From Sphingomonas gilva (GTDB lineage: Bacteria > Pseudomonadota > Alphaproteobacteria > Sphingomonadales > Sphingomonadaceae): DNA of 64,000 nt. Under the pieces are notes generated by a model. That model worked only from the letters and a program-made list of their open reading frames with translations. It did not search any database and had not been told where the DNA came from. The DNA is taken from contig NZ_QWLV01000003.1 of assembly GCF_003515075.1 (NCBI RefSeq), positions 186,001 to 250,000 of the forward strand, read 5' to 3'. Positions 6,714-16,141 of this stretch are shown here, one piece after another. The translations under genes and the position numbers were made by a program. Within the stretch, counting starts at the first letter, position 1. Every line of letters starts with the position of its first letter.

Positions 6714-7922
6714 TCAGGCCGTTTCCGTAGCCGCGCGGCCGATGCCGAGCGCGACGAAGGCCGCGCCGAGCAGGGTGGCCGCGGCGATGGCGAAGGACAG
6801 GCCCGGCAGGCTTGCGATCGACAGGCCGTAAACCCAGCCGAAGAACAAGGGCGATCCGACCCCGGCGATGCTGGCGACGCTGTTGTTGGCGCCCTGCAGC
6901 TGGCCCTGCTCGCGCTCCGACACGCGCCGCGTCATCATCGCCTGCAGGGTCGGCATGGCGAGGCCCCACAGCGCGTTGGGCAGCAGCGCCAGCGCGAACA
7001 GCTCGGCGGTGGGGGCGATCCCCATCGCCAGGAGGCCGCCCGCGCCGCCGACCAGCCCGACCAGCATCGTCCTGCGATCGCCCAGCCGCTTGCTGGCCGG
7101 CCCGACCAGCGCGCCCTGCACCGCCATGTCGAGCAGGCCCGCGGCCGCGAGCATCAGCCCGACTTCGAACGAGCCGATGCCGTAGCGGTGCCCGGCATAG
7201 AGGACGTAGACCGCCGAGAAGACGTGATGGGCGAAGTAGAGCAGGAAGTTGACGCTGGCGAGGCCGGTCAGCTCCGGGTGCGAGCGCAGCAGCTTGAGCG
7301 CGCCGAGCGGGTTGGCGCGTCGCCAGGAAAAGGCCATCCGCCGGTCCGCGGGCAGCGATTCGGGCAGCACGACCAGGCCGTAGAGAAAGGCGATTCCCGA
7401 CATGCCCGCGGCGACCCAGAAGGGCAGCCGCGCGTCGAACTCGCCCAGCACGCCGCCCAGCGCCGGCCCCGCGACGAAGCCGAGGCCGAACGCCGCGCCG
7501 ATCAGGCCGTAGGCGCGGGCGCGGCCCTCGGGCGGGGTGATGTCGGCCATATAGGCGTAGACCGCGGTGAAGCTCGACGAGGTGATGCCGCCCAATATGC
7601 GCCCCACCGCCAGCCACCACAGATTGGGTGCGAGCGCCATCAGCACCCAGTCGGCTGCGAGTCCCAGGGTCGAGATCAGGATCACGGGGCGGCGGCCGTA
7701 CCGGTCGGAGAGCGAGCCGATGACGGGCGAGAAGAGGAACTGCATCGCCGCCCACAAAGCGACCAATGTGCCGTTCCACACCCCCGCGCTCGCGGCCGAG
7801 CCGGCGAACTCCTCGATCAGCGCGGGCAGCACCGGGATGACGATGCCCATCGCCATGACGTCGAGCATCGCGGTGACGAGGATGAAGGCGACCGCCGGGC
7901 GATACTGACGAGGGGCGATCAT
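6714..7922 (-). CDS. MFS transporter, TetA-like drug efflux
   Basis: A 402-residue 12-helix major facilitator protein of the TCR/Tet drug:H+ antiporter group. Motif A is visible in GSLSDRYGRRPVIL (about residues 66-79), with an antiporter-type motif in the fifth helix region (GPALGGVLGE). The DVMAMGIVIPVLPALIEEF segment in helix 1 is typical of TetA-like proteins. The substrate cannot be read from sequence; clinical resistance should not be assumed. No TetR-type repressor lies beside it. It converges with the DUF1622 gene. Confidence 0.87.
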   Translation of the reverse strand: MIAPRQYRPAVAFILVTAMLDVMAMGIVIPVLPALIEEFAGSAASAGVWNGTLVALWAAMQFLFSPVIGSLSDRYGRRPVILISTLGLAADWVLMALAPNLWWLAVGRILGGITSSSFTAVYAYMADITPPEGRARAYGLIGAAFGLGFVAGPALGGVLGEFDARLPFWVAAGMSGIAFLYGLVVLPESLPADRRMAFSWRRANPLGALKLLRSHPELTGLASVNFLLYFAHHVFSAVYVLYAGHRYGIGSFEVGLMLAAAGLLDMAVQGALVGPASKRLGDRRTMLVGLVGGAGGLLAMGIAPTAELFALALLPNALWGLAMPTLQAMMTRRVSEREQGQLQGANNSVASIAGVGSPLFFGWVYGLSIASLPGLSFAIAAATLLGAAFVALGIGRAATETA

Positions 7923-7944
7923 GTCCGGCGCTTAGCGCGCCCGA

Positions 7945-8325
7945 TCAGCCGCTGCCATAGGGCCTGGTGATGATTTCGAGGAGATGTCCGTCGGGATCGG
8001 GGAAATAGACGCCTCGGCCGCCGTCATGATGGTTGATCTCGCCGGGCCTGGTCCGCGCAGGGTCGGCCCAATATTGCAGGCCGGCGGTCTCGATCCGCGC
8101 GAAGGCGGCGTCGAAGCCCGCCTCGTCGGTCAGGAAAGCATAATGCTGGAGCGCGATATCGCCGGTCTTCTCCATGAAATCGAGCGATACCGCATTGTCG
8201 AGCGTGACGACCATGAAGTGCATGAAGGGCTCGGGCGGCACGCAGCCGAGAATCCCGGCGAGGAAGGCGGAGGACGCCATCTTGTCATGGCACCAGACGA
8301 TGGTGTGGTTGAGCTGGACGGTCAT
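7945..8325 (-). CDS. VOC (glyoxalase/dioxygenase-fold) family protein
   Basis: A 126-residue protein with two beta-alpha-beta-beta-beta modules. Start ATG 8325 gives MTVQLNHTIVWCHDK; the frame extends further upstream without family sequence. Candidate metal ligands are His6, His58 in LQHYAFLTDE and Glu near LLEIITRPYG. GVYFPDPDGHLLEI is the usual closing motif. The substrate is unknown. It lies just upstream of the MFS gene on the same strand. Confidence 0.85.
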   Translation of the reverse strand: MTVQLNHTIVWCHDKMASSAFLAGILGCVPPEPFMHFMVVTLDNAVSLDFMEKTGDIALQHYAFLTDEAGFDAAFARIETAGLQYWADPARTRPGEINHHDGGRGVYFPDPDGHLLEIITRPYGSG

Positions 8326-8360
8326 CGGCGCACCTGTCGGTCGGGACGCCCCCCTATAAC

Positions 8361-8846
8361 CTAGCTCAGCGCGCGATGCGAAAGCGTGAGGAGCAGCGCC
8401 AGCAGCGCGAGCATGGAGGGGTAGAAGGTCAGCGCGAAGCCGAAGGCGCGCGCCGCGGCGCCCCCCGCATAGCCCGCCCAGAACAATGTCCGTCCGATCG
8501 AAAACAGCCCGGCCAGCGCGGCGATGGCGAGCGCCGAGCGATCGAGCGCGACCGCAAGGCCGATCAGCACCAGCGCGGCGAGCGCGGCCTGTTCGAGCGT
8601 GTTCTGCAGGATCGCCTGGCCGCGTTGGAGCGCCGCGTCGGTCGGATCGTCGGCGCCGCCGGCATCGATCGCCGAGGGCGTATGGAAGCGCAGCCAGGCG
8701 ACGCGGGCGATGGCGGCGCCGAGCCATGCCGCGAGGACCGCCATGGCCGTCGCCGCCGCGACGAGACGCGTTTCGATCGGCTGCGCCTGTCCCCAGTTGA
8801 GCGCCGCCAGCAGCACGACGACCGATACCGCCAGCGCGGCCGCCAT
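8361..8846 (-). CDS. MAPEG family membrane protein
   Basis: A 161-residue protein with about four transmembrane helices. The central GQAILQNTLEQAALAALVLIG and FSIGRTLFWAGYAGG segments match the MAPEG family (membrane-associated proteins in eicosanoid and glutathione metabolism). In bacteria these are glutathione-transferase-like or of unknown activity. It is read on the minus strand 50 bases after ubiH. Confidence 0.82.
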   Translation of the reverse strand: MAAALAVSVVVLLAALNWGQAQPIETRLVAAATAMAVLAAWLGAAIARVAWLRFHTPSAIDAGGADDPTDAALQRGQAILQNTLEQAALAALVLIGLAVALDRSALAIAALAGLFSIGRTLFWAGYAGGAAARAFGFALTFYPSMLALLALLLTLSHRALS

Positions 8847-8896
8847 GCCGCGCGCGACGCCGCGCTGGGTATCGCGGAAACGCGTGGCGGGCGGGA

Positions 8897-10117
8897 TCAG
8901 ACCGTCACCCCTTGCAGCAATTTGGGCAGCTGCCCGCTCTCGCCGCGCGCTTCGGCCATGAAGCGATCCTTCAGTGGCCGGATGCGCTGCACCGCGCCGA
9001 GGCCGAACCGCCGCACCGCGCTCGCCGTCTTGCCGGGCAGGCCGAACAGGCGGGTGAGGCCGTCGGTCGAGGCGGCGACCATGAAGGTGTCGAGCGCGCG
9101 CCAGCGTTCGTAACGCGCGAGCAGTTGGGCGTCGCCGGGATCGAGGCCGAGGCGCATCCCCTCGACGATGACCTCGGCGAGCGCCGCCGCGTCGCGCAGG
9201 CCGAGGTTGAGGCCCTGCCCGGCGATCGGATGGATGCCGTGCGCCGCGTCGCCGACCAGGGCGAGCCGCTCGGCGGTGATCTTCGCGGTGTGGTGGAAGC
9301 CGAGCGGATACGAGGCGCGCGGCGCGTTCATCGCGATTGTCCCCAGAAAGCCGCCCATGCGCTTTTCGAGCTCATGCGCCAGCGCGCGGTCACTGAGCTT
9401 GGCGAGGCCCGGCGCGTCGGCGGCGTGCGTGCTCCAGACGATCGCCGAGCGGTGGCGGCCATCCTCGCCGTCGATCATCGGCAGGATGGCGAAGGGCCCG
9501 GCGGGATAGAAGATCTCATACGCGACATTGTCGTGCGGCCGTTCGTGGCTGATGCCGGTGACCATCGCGACATGATCGTAGGACCAGCGCGCGACGTTGA
9601 TCCCCGCGGCGGCGCGCGTCGGCGAGTTGCGCCCCTCCGCCGCGACCAGCAGCGGCGCGGTGACGGTGCGGCCGTCGTCGAGCGTGACGGTCGCCGCCGC
9701 GGCGTCGCGATCCTGCGAGACGGTGCGGTGGCGCATGGCGAGCGTGACGTGCTTCGCCTCGTCCGCCGCGTCGAACAGTGCGCGGCGCAGCGCCCGATTC
9801 TCGTACATCGTGCCGAGCGCGCCATCGCCCTCGTCGGGCACGAAATCGAGCGCGCCCGGCTCCAGCCCGTCGGAGACGCGGATCGCCTTGATCGGGCAGC
9901 CGAGCCCGGCGATGCGGTCCGCCACGCCGATCGCCTCGAGCATGCGGTGGCTGGCGCTGGCGATCGCCGAGGCGCGGCCGTCGAAGCCGGGCGCGAGCAT
10001 CGCCTGCGGATCGGCTGGATCGATCACCACGCTCGCGACTCCATGCGCGTCGAGCGCGAGCGCCAGCGTCAGGCCGACCAGGCCTCCGCCGAGGATGATG
10101 ACGTCGGTGTGCTGCAT
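8897..10117 (-). CDS. UbiH/UbiF/VisC-type FAD-dependent hydroxylase
   Basis: A 406-residue flavoprotein monooxygenase, probably acting in ubiquinone ring hydroxylation. The N-terminal dinucleotide fold shows VIILGGGLVGLTLAL (about residues 6-20), the DG motif is near YENRALRRALFDA, and the second FAD motif is LVGDAAHGIHPIAGQGLNLG at about residues 290-310. Start ATG 10117 gives MQHTDVIILGG; the upstream GTG at 10213 would add repeat-derived sequence. It is divergent from ftsK across a 200-nt spacer that holds two repeat-type hairpins. Which hydroxylation step it performs cannot be read from this window. Confidence 0.88.
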   Translation of the reverse strand: MQHTDVIILGGGLVGLTLALALDAHGVASVVIDPADPQAMLAPGFDGRASAIASASHRMLEAIGVADRIAGLGCPIKAIRVSDGLEPGALDFVPDEGDGALGTMYENRALRRALFDAADEAKHVTLAMRHRTVSQDRDAAAATVTLDDGRTVTAPLLVAAEGRNSPTRAAAGINVARWSYDHVAMVTGISHERPHDNVAYEIFYPAGPFAILPMIDGEDGRHRSAIVWSTHAADAPGLAKLSDRALAHELEKRMGGFLGTIAMNAPRASYPLGFHHTAKITAERLALVGDAAHGIHPIAGQGLNLGLRDAAALAEVIVEGMRLGLDPGDAQLLARYERWRALDTFMVAASTDGLTRLFGLPGKTASAVRRFGLGAVQRIRPLKDRFMAEARGESGQLPKLLQGVTV

Positions 10118-10320
10118 GGCAGCGGTGTAGAATGTTCGGAGCGGTCCGGAAAGCCACGTCGCCCCTGCGCAGGCAGGGACCTCAGTCCGCAAGCGTGGCG
10201 GCCGGTGTGCCACAAACTCGGCGGCCCCCGCCTGCGCGGGGGCGACTGGCTTGGCTGCCGCCTTGACGCCGGACTCCGCATCTGGGATTCTTCGCTGTGG
10301 ATATTCGGGGGACGAACGAC
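10118..10320. repeat. Divergent spacer ubiH-ftsK with two dispersed hairpin repeats
   Basis: No gene is seen. Two C/G-rich hairpin repeats of the common sphingomonad type lie at about 10158-10182 (GTCGCCCCTGCGCAGGCAGG) and about 10222-10247 (CCCCCGCCTGCGCGGGGGCG). They sit between divergent starts, so promoters for ubiH and ftsK should be here; none is convincing by eye. Confidence 0.55.
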
Positions 10321-12630
10321 ATGGCCAGCCGGGCGCAGAGGCAGGGCACGCCGCTGTGGCGCGAGGCGATGCGCGCGGGCGCGATCCGGTCGGGCGCGCT
10401 CATCGGATCGATCGCGCTGTTCGCAGGCGTGGTGCTGACGTTGCTCGCGCTCGCCAGCTACCACACCAGCGATCCGGCGTGGAACACCGCCGCGGGCGGC
10501 CCGGTGCGCAACCTGGTCGGCATGCCCGGCGCCTATCTGTCCGACGCCCTGCTGTCGCTGGCTGGCCCGGCGATCGCGCTGGTGCTGCCGCTGGCGCTGG
10601 TCTGCGCCGCGCGGCTGTGGCGCGCCGATCCGGTGGGGCCGTGGCCCGGAATGCTGCGCGGCACGCTCGCCGGCATCGCCTTGATGGCGATCGCGCTGAC
10701 CTTGGTCGAGGGCGACGCGGTCGCCGCGCTGCCCGCCGGCTGGGGCGGGATCGCCGGCCTGATCGGCGCGGCGCTGATCCATTGGGCGACGGGCTTCATC
10801 GGCGATCCGGCGATCGCGCTGTGGATCGTGCGCGGCCTGTGTGCGCTGACCGCGATCGGCGGCGTCATCCTGTGGGCCAGGAGCCTCGACCTCGACGTCA
10901 GCGAGCGCGACTGGCTGTTCCGCCGCCGCCAGAAGGCGGAGAGCGACGGCGATCTCGATACGCCCGTCATCCGCGCCGAGCCGCTGCCCAAGGCCGCGCC
11001 GCGCGCCAGGGCTGTGCTGGAGGACCGCCCCGCGCCGGTGATCGCCGAGCGCGCGCTGGCGCCGTCGGCCGCCAAACCCAAGGCGGCGCAGCAGGCGAGC
11101 CTCGACTTCCGCGACGGTTACGACCTGCCCGGCATCGATCTGCTGGTGCCCGCGCCGCCCGCGCCCGCCGGGTCGATCGACAAGAACGGGCTCGAACGCA
11201 ATGCGCGGCTGCTCGAATCGGTGCTCGACGATTTCCATGTGAAGGGTGCGATCACCGAGGTGCGGCCCGGCCCCGTCGTCACCATGTACGAGCTTGAGCC
11301 GGCGAGCGGCATCAAGGCCAGCCGCGTGATCGCGCTGGCCGACGATATTGCGCGCAACATGTCCGCCATCTCGGCGCGTGTCGCGACGATCCCCGGCCGC
11401 ACCGTGATCGGCATCGAGCTGCCCAACAAGAATCGCGAGACGGTGGCGCTGCACGAGCTGATCGGCAGCCAGGCCTTCGCCGATCAATCCGCGCAACTGC
11501 CGCTGATCCTGGGCAAGAACATCGCCGGCGATCCCGTCATCACCGATCTCGCGCCGATGCCGCACCTGCTGGTCGCGGGCACCACCGGATCGGGCAAGTC
11601 GGTGGGCTTGAACGCGATGATCCTGTCGCTGCTCTACCGGCTGGGGCCGGACCAGTGCAAAATGATCATGATCGATCCCAAGATGCTCGAACTCAGCATC
11701 TATGACGGGATTCCGCATTTGCTCGCCCCCGTCGTCACCGATCCGCCCAAGGCGATCCGCGCATTGAAATGGGCGGTCGAGCAGATGGAGGACCGTTACC
11801 GGATGATGGCCTCGGTCAACGTCCGCGGGCTCGCCAGCTTCAACGAGAAGGTGCGCGCGGCCAAGGCCAAGGGACAGCCGCTCGGCCGGCGGGTGCAGAC
11901 TGGGTACGATCCCGAGACCGGCCAGCCGGTCTATGAGGAGGAGGTGCTCGAATTCGAGCCGTTGCCGCAGATTGTCGTCATCGTCGACGAGCTCGCCGAT
12001 CTGATGATGACCGCGGGCAAGGAGGTCGAGTTCCTCATCCAGCGGCTGGCGCAGAAGGCGCGCGCGGCGGGCATCCACCTGATCATGGCGACGCAGCGCC
12101 CCTCGGTCGACGTGATCACGGGCGTGATCAAGGCAAATTTGCCGACGCGGATCAGCTTCCACGTCACCTCCAAGATCGATTCGCGCACGATCCTGGGCGA
12201 GCAGGGCGCCGAGCAGCTGCTGGGCAAGGGCGACATGCTCTACATGCCCGGCGGCAAGGGCATCGTCCGCGTCCACGGTCCCTTCGTCAGCGACGACGAG
12301 GTGCGCCGCGTCGCCGACCATTGGCGATCGCAGGGCTCGCCCGACTATATCCAGAGCGTCACCGAGGAGCCCGAGGACGGCGGCTTCGCCCTGGACGGCG
12401 CGCCGACGGGCGAGGATTCGGCCGAGGACCAGCAATACAGGAAGGCGCGCCAGCTGGTGGCGGAAAGCCAGAAGGCGTCGACCAGCTGGCTGCAGCGGCA
12501 ATTGCGCATCGGCTACAACTCCGCCGCGCGCCTCATCGAGCGGATGGAACGCGACGGCCTCGTCTCGCGCCCCGACCATGTCGGCCGCCGCGAGGTGCTG
12601 ATGGACCCCGAAGGGCGGCCGCTGGGGTAA
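10321..12630 (+). CDS. ftsK: DNA translocase FtsK
   Basis: A septum-located DNA pump that moves chromosome ends and promotes XerCD dimer resolution. It has 769 residues from ATG 10321, preceded by a GGGGGA Shine-Dalgarno; a GTG at 10297 is an alternative. The N-terminal region has about four membrane helices (residues 20-180), then a short Pro/Ala linker to about 280, then the motor. Walker A is GTTGSGKSVGLN near 419-430, Walker B is VVIVDELADLMM near 554, and there is the MATQRPSVDVITG motif. The C-terminal gamma winged helix (TSWLQRQLRIGYNSAARLIE to RREVL) recognises polar DNA guides. All expected parts are present. Confidence 0.95.
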   Translation: MASRAQRQGTPLWREAMRAGAIRSGALIGSIALFAGVVLTLLALASYHTSDPAWNTAAGGPVRNLVGMPGAYLSDALLSLAGPAIALVLPLALVCAARLWRADPVGPWPGMLRGTLAGIALMAIALTLVEGDAVAALPAGWGGIAGLIGAALIHWATGFIGDPAIALWIVRGLCALTAIGGVILWARSLDLDVSERDWLFRRRQKAESDGDLDTPVIRAEPLPKAAPRARAVLEDRPAPVIAERALAPSAAKPKAAQQASLDFRDGYDLPGIDLLVPAPPAPAGSIDKNGLERNARLLESVLDDFHVKGAITEVRPGPVVTMYELEPASGIKASRVIALADDIARNMSAISARVATIPGRTVIGIELPNKNRETVALHELIGSQAFADQSAQLPLILGKNIAGDPVITDLAPMPHLLVAGTTGSGKSVGLNAMILSLLYRLGPDQCKMIMIDPKMLELSIYDGIPHLLAPVVTDPPKAIRALKWAVEQMEDRYRMMASVNVRGLASFNEKVRAAKAKGQPLGRRVQTGYDPETGQPVYEEEVLEFEPLPQIVVIVDELADLMMTAGKEVEFLIQRLAQKARAAGIHLIMATQRPSVDVITGVIKANLPTRISFHVTSKIDSRTILGEQGAEQLLGKGDMLYMPGGKGIVRVHGPFVSDDEVRRVADHWRSQGSPDYIQSVTEEPEDGGFALDGAPTGEDSAEDQQYRKARQLVAESQKASTSWLQRQLRIGYNSAARLIERMERDGLVSRPDHVGRREVLMDPEGRPLG

Positions 12631-12684
12631 CGGCGGGGGATTCACGCCGTGAATCCGGTGTGTTATCTTGTTTGCGGAGGCACC

Positions 12685-12936
12685 ATGACTGACGCGGCAT
12701 TGGCTCAGGAAATCGCGCGTAACTTCGATTACTTGCAGCGTAATCTGGCGGCATATCTACCGTTGCACCGGGATCGCTACGCCTTGCTCAAGGCTGGTTC
12801 CATCATCGATTTTTTCGATACCGCCGGTGACGCTGACGATGCTGGCGCGACGAGGTTTGCCGATAACCTGTATTCGATCCAGCAAGTGACGAACGAACCC
12901 GTCGAACTGGGCCTGTACGCGAATGCCCCTGATTGA
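12685..12936 (+). CDS. Small hypothetical protein upstream of the protease gene
   Basis: An 83-residue acidic soluble protein with GGAGG five bases before ATG 12685. I do not recognise its family. It has an N-terminal helical stretch (AQEIARNFDYLQRNLAAYL) and an acidic middle (FFDTAGDADDAGATRFADN). Its stop overlaps the next gene by 14 nt, so the two are made together. Its third-position A/T content is visibly higher than that of ftsK and lolA, suggesting transfer as a two-gene unit. A partner or substrate role for the protease is possible. Confidence 0.65.
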   Translation: MTDAALAQEIARNFDYLQRNLAAYLPLHRDRYALLKAGSIIDFFDTAGDADDAGATRFADNLYSIQQVTNEPVELGLYANAPD

Positions 12937-13360
12937 GTGGAGCCACAATCGTCAGCGGTTGGTGCTCCCAATTGTCGTTATGGCGCCGCTCCGCGCGGCG
13001 AATCCGAATCTATCGATGAGAACGATGGGATTGATTGATACCGGCCCCACCGGAACGGGCATCCGGGCTGACGTCGCTGAGGCATTGGAGTTGCGCGCGA
13101 AAGGCCAGCGCCGCGTTCACACGGCCAACGGCATGATGATGGCCGCTGAATATCTCGTTCGGATTGGTTTTGTGTGTGGCGACTATCGTGATCCTGATTT
13201 CGTCGCGGATCGACATCAACCTTATGTTCTGGACAAGCAGTATACCGGTTTTGCTTTGCAAAAGGGGGTTCGCCTACCCCTTCTGATTGGGATGGATATT
13301 CTTGGTGAGGCGGATCTGTCGTTGTACCGCGATGGCGACGCCCGGCTTCATCTTTATTGA
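12923..13360 (+). CDS. Retropepsin-like aspartic protease domain protein
   Basis: A 145-residue protein with the core retropepsin marks: hydrophobic-hydrophobic-Asp-Thr-Gly in MGLIDTGPTGTGIRADVAE (about residues 36-53) and the late strand LPLLIGMDILGEADLSLY (about 116-133), the usual hydrophobic-GMDIL segment. Retropepsin-like enzymes act as dimers with one Asp per chain. There is no signal peptide or anchor, so it is probably cytoplasmic. The ATG at 12923 overlaps the upstream small gene. GC content and codon use differ from the flanking ftsK and lolA genes. The substrate is unknown. Confidence 0.72.
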   Translation: MPLIEWSHNRQRLVLPIVVMAPLRAANPNLSMRTMGLIDTGPTGTGIRADVAEALELRAKGQRRVHTANGMMMAAEYLVRIGFVCGDYRDPDFVADRHQPYVLDKQYTGFALQKGVRLPLLIGMDILGEADLSLYRDGDARLHLY

Positions 13361-13447
13361 TGGCTTCGGCTGAATATCGGCCAACACACGGGTTCAGAGC
13401 GCGTTCAAGCCGCGGCCTGCAATAACATCCGCATGATGGAGACACGA

Positions 13448-14080
13448 ATGACCCGCCGCCTCGCGATCGCCCTGGCCGCCGCGCCGCTCGCCCTGCTTGT
13501 TCCGGCCACCGCGCCGGTGACGGCGCAGCAGGCGTCCGGATCGCTCGCCCAGGCGCAGGCGCATCTGCGCGGCGTCAACACGATGACCGCCAACTTCACC
13601 CAGACCGATCGCGCCGGCAAGGTGCTGACCGGCGTGCTCACGCTCAAGAAGCCGGGCAAGATCCGCTTCCAGTATGAAAAGAGCGTGCCGATCCTGATCG
13701 TCAGCAACGGCAAGACGCTGACCTTCATCGACTATTCGGTGCGCCAGGTGCAGCCTTGGCCGATCGGCGATTCCCCGCTGTCGGTGCTGCTCGATCCCAA
13801 CAAGGACATGAGCAAGGTGGCGAAGGTCGTCCCCTCGGGCGATCCGCGCATCCTGCTCGTCGAGGCGAGCGACCCCAAGCGGCCCGAATATGGCCGCATC
13901 ACCCTCGCCTTCGCCAGGAACGCGCAGGCCCCGGGCGGGCTGATGCTGCAGGGCTGGGTGGCGCTCGATTCGCAGAACAACCGCACCACCATCCGGCTGA
14001 CCAACCAGAAGTTCAACGTGCCGGTGAACGACAGGACGTTCCGTTACAACGACCCGCGCCCTCAGGGGGCCCGCGGATGA
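13448..14080 (+). CDS. lolA: Outer-membrane lipoprotein carrier protein LolA
   Basis: A periplasmic chaperone that ferries lipoproteins from LolCDE to the outer membrane. It has 210 residues with a clear signal peptide (MTRRLAIALAAAPLALLVPA, cleavage after APVTAQQ or nearby). The mature part shows LolA features: MTANFTQTDRAGKVLTGVL, then LKKPGKIRFQYEKSVPILIVSNGKTL and a C-terminal FNVPVNDRTFRY strand. ATG 13448 has GGAG six bases upstream; ATGs at 13433 and 13436 would extend it without benefit. It follows the protease unit by 87 nt. Confidence 0.92.
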   Translation: MTRRLAIALAAAPLALLVPATAPVTAQQASGSLAQAQAHLRGVNTMTANFTQTDRAGKVLTGVLTLKKPGKIRFQYEKSVPILIVSNGKTLTFIDYSVRQVQPWPIGDSPLSVLLDPNKDMSKVAKVVPSGDPRILLVEASDPKRPEYGRITLAFARNAQAPGGLMLQGWVALDSQNNRTTIRLTNQKFNVPVNDRTFRYNDPRPQGARG

Positions 14081-14224
14081 CGGCTTCCGTTCATATTGGT
14101 GACAGGTTGGCGGGGCTAAAAGGTTAACGCGGATGTGGGGCTGACCAGTCGGGATTTTCCCCCTGTTGCCCGGCCTTCCCCCATCCCGCCTGCGTGACGA
14201 ACGCTAGGTCGGCCCTCGCTCCAT

Positions 14225-14252
14225 GCCCCCGGAGCGGGGGCCTTTCCTTTTC
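14225..14252 (+). terminator. Intrinsic terminator-like hairpin after lolA
   Basis: The 6-bp G/C stem GCCCCC/GGGGGC (14225-14230 and 14236-14241) with a GGAGC loop is followed by CTTTCCTTTTC. It lies between lolA and xth and could end lolA transcription. Confidence 0.5.
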
Positions 14253-14288
14253 TGGCGCTCGGGCGCGTGCGCCGCTACATCGCGGGGG

Positions 14289-15083
14289 ATGACCGATACG
14301 CTCAAGATCGCCTCGTGGAACATCAATTCGGTGCGCTTCCGGATCGGCATCGTCGAGCAGTTCCTGAAGAACGAAGCGCCCGACATATTGTGCCTGCAGG
14401 AGACCAAGACGGTCGACGAGACCTTCCCGGCCGACGCCTTCCGCCAACTGGGCTATGTCCATCAGGTGCTGAACGGGCAGCGGATGCACCACGGCGTCGC
14501 GATCGTCAGCCGGGTGCCGATCGCCGAGGACGACCGGCTCGACTGGCAGGCCAATGGCGAGGCGCGGCACGTGGGCGTGCGGCTGGGCAACGGCCTGAGG
14601 CTCGAAAATGTCTATGTGCCCGCGGGCGGCGACATCCCCGACCGCGATCTCAACCCCAAATTCGGCCAGAAGCTCGATTTCGTCGAGCGGATGACGCGCT
14701 GGTCCGAAGGGCTGGACGTGCCGACCCTGCTGGTCGGCGATTTCAACATCGCGCCGCTCGAATGCGACGTGTGGAGCCACAAGCAGCTGCTCGACGTGGT
14801 CAGCCATACGCCCATAGAGGTCGAGGCGCTGGGCCGGCTGCAGGCGGCGCATGGCTGGATCGACCTCGGCCGCCGCTTCGTGCCCCCGCCGATGAGGCTC
14901 TACACCTGGTGGAGCTACCGCGCGAAGGACTGGGCGGCGTCGGACAGGGGCCGGCGGCTCGATCACATGTGGGCCAGCCCCGCCGTGGCCGAGGCGGCGG
15001 TGGCGCACCGCGTCTATGAGGATAGCCGGGGCTGGCTGAAGCCGAGCGATCACATTCCCCTGCTGACCGAGTTCAGGCTGTGA
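14289..15083 (+). CDS. xth: Exodeoxyribonuclease III / AP endonuclease
   Basis: A base-excision-repair nuclease of the EEP family, 264 residues from ATG 14289 after GGGGG. The active-site motifs are in order: [10 protein letters not shown] near residues 8-17, CLQETKT near 35-41, a GDFNIAP motif at about 154-160, and the terminal KPSDHIPL with the catalytic Asp-His pair near 254-261. Its stop overlaps the ribA start (GTGA), so they are probably co-transcribed. The length and all catalytic residues are normal. Confidence 0.94.
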   Translation: MTDTLKIASWNINSVRFRIGIVEQFLKNEAPDILCLQETKTVDETFPADAFRQLGYVHQVLNGQRMHHGVAIVSRVPIAEDDRLDWQANGEARHVGVRLGNGLRLENVYVPAGGDIPDRDLNPKFGQKLDFVERMTRWSEGLDVPTLLVGDFNIAPLECDVWSHKQLLDVVSHTPIEVEALGRLQAAHGWIDLGRRFVPPPMRLYTWWSYRAKDWAASDRGRRLDHMWASPAVAEAAVAHRVYEDSRGWLKPSDHIPLLTEFRL

Positions 15084-16141
15084 CCGATCCGCGCCCGAGC
15101 GATCCGAAAGCTGCGGCCCGCGCGATCGATGCGGTCCGGCGCGGCTGGCCGGTGGCGGTGGGCGGGCTTGCCTGCCTGGCGATCGAGACCGCGGACGACG
15201 CCGGGCTGGCCGCGTTCGATCCCGATGGACGCGCCGACATCCTGATCGGCGCGGGCCGCGCGGCGACCTTGAAGCTCGCCAACCAGATCGAGGCGGCCGA
15301 TCCGGAGCGGCCGGTGCGCGTCGCGCGCGCGAAGTGGATCGACCTGGATGTGGCGACCGCGCTCGCCGATCCGGGCCGCGACCTCGCCACGCCGCTCAAG
15401 GGTCCGTTCCGCGCCGCGCCGCTGGGAGAGGCGGAGGCGGCGGCCGCCGTGCTTCGGCTGGCGCGTATCGCCGGGGTGCTGCCCGCCTACTTCGTGCGCG
15501 AAGGCGGAGCCGACACCGTAGTGACGCCAACCGATATCGCCGCGCACGAAGATGCCGCGCGGCTTGCTATCGCGACGCGCGCGCGCCTGCCCGTCAGCGC
15601 CGCCGAGGATGCCGAGATCGTCGCCTTCCGGTCGGCGGAGGGCGGCGACGTGCATGTCGCGCTGATCGTCGGGCGGCCCGACGGCAACCCGCCGCTGGTG
15701 CGCCTCCACAGCGAATGCCTGACCGGCGACGTGCTCGGCAGCCTCAAATGCGATTGCGGGCCGCAGCTGCACGCGGCGCTCGCCGAAATCGCCGGCGCGC
15801 GCTGGGGCATCCTGCTCTATCTACGCCAGGAGGGGCGTGGGATCGGGCTGATCAACAAGCTGCGCGCCTACCAGCTGCAAGACCAGGGGTTCGACACCGT
15901 CGACGCCAACACGCGGCTGGGCTTCGCCATCGACGCGCGCGATTTCGGCGTGGCGGCGCGGATGCTGGCGCTGCTGGGGCAGGACAAGGTCCGCCTCTTG
16001 ACCAACAACCCGGCCAAGGTGGCGGGGCTTGAGGTGGCGGGGATCGCGGTGGTCGAGCGCGTGCCGCACGCGCTGCCGGCCAATCCGTTCAACCAAGCAT
16101 ATTTAGCGACCAAGCGCGACCGCACCGGGCACCAGTTCTAG
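15080..16141 (+). CDS. ribA: GTP cyclohydrolase II
   Basis: Catalyses the first step of riboflavin synthesis from GTP. It has 353 residues from GTG 15080. The N-terminal 130 residues are an extension seen in many alphaproteobacterial RibA proteins; they do not carry a DHBP-synthase active site that I can recognise. The catalytic half has the zinc-ligand cysteines in [17 protein letters not shown] (about residues 213-226), the GTP loop [19 protein letters not shown], and [13 protein letters not shown]. It is coupled to xth and converges on holA with 4 nt overlap. Confidence 0.9.
   Translation: MTDPRPSDPKAAARAIDAVRRGWPVAVGGLACLAIETADDAGLAAFDPDGRADILIGAGRAATLKLANQIEAADPERPVRVARAKWIDLDVATALADPGRDLATPLKGPFRAAPLGEAEAAAAVLRLARIAGVLPAYFVREGGADTVVTPTDIAAHEDAARLAIATRARLPVSAAEDAEIVAFRSAEGGDVHVALIVGRPDGNPPLVRLHSECLTGDVLGSLKCDCGPQLHAALAEIAGARWGILLYLRQEGRGIGLINKLRAYQLQDQGFDTVDANTRLGFAIDARDFGVAARMLALLGQDKVRLLTNNPAKVAGLEVAGIAVVERVPHALPANPFNQAYLATKRDRTGHQF

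Noticed and set aside
6714..7922. Calling the MFS protein a tetracycline resistance determinant
   Set aside because: The TetA-like group includes many transporters of unknown substrate and there is no adjacent TetR repressor.
10069..12645. 858-codon minus-strand frame opposite ftsK
   Set aside because: It is the antisense shadow of ftsK, produced by G/C-rich third positions; its translation is His/Arg/Asp-rich with no domain.
14077..14127. Short ATG frame overlapping the lolA stop
   Set aside because: Sixteen codons only, with no conserved sequence; it is probably chance.
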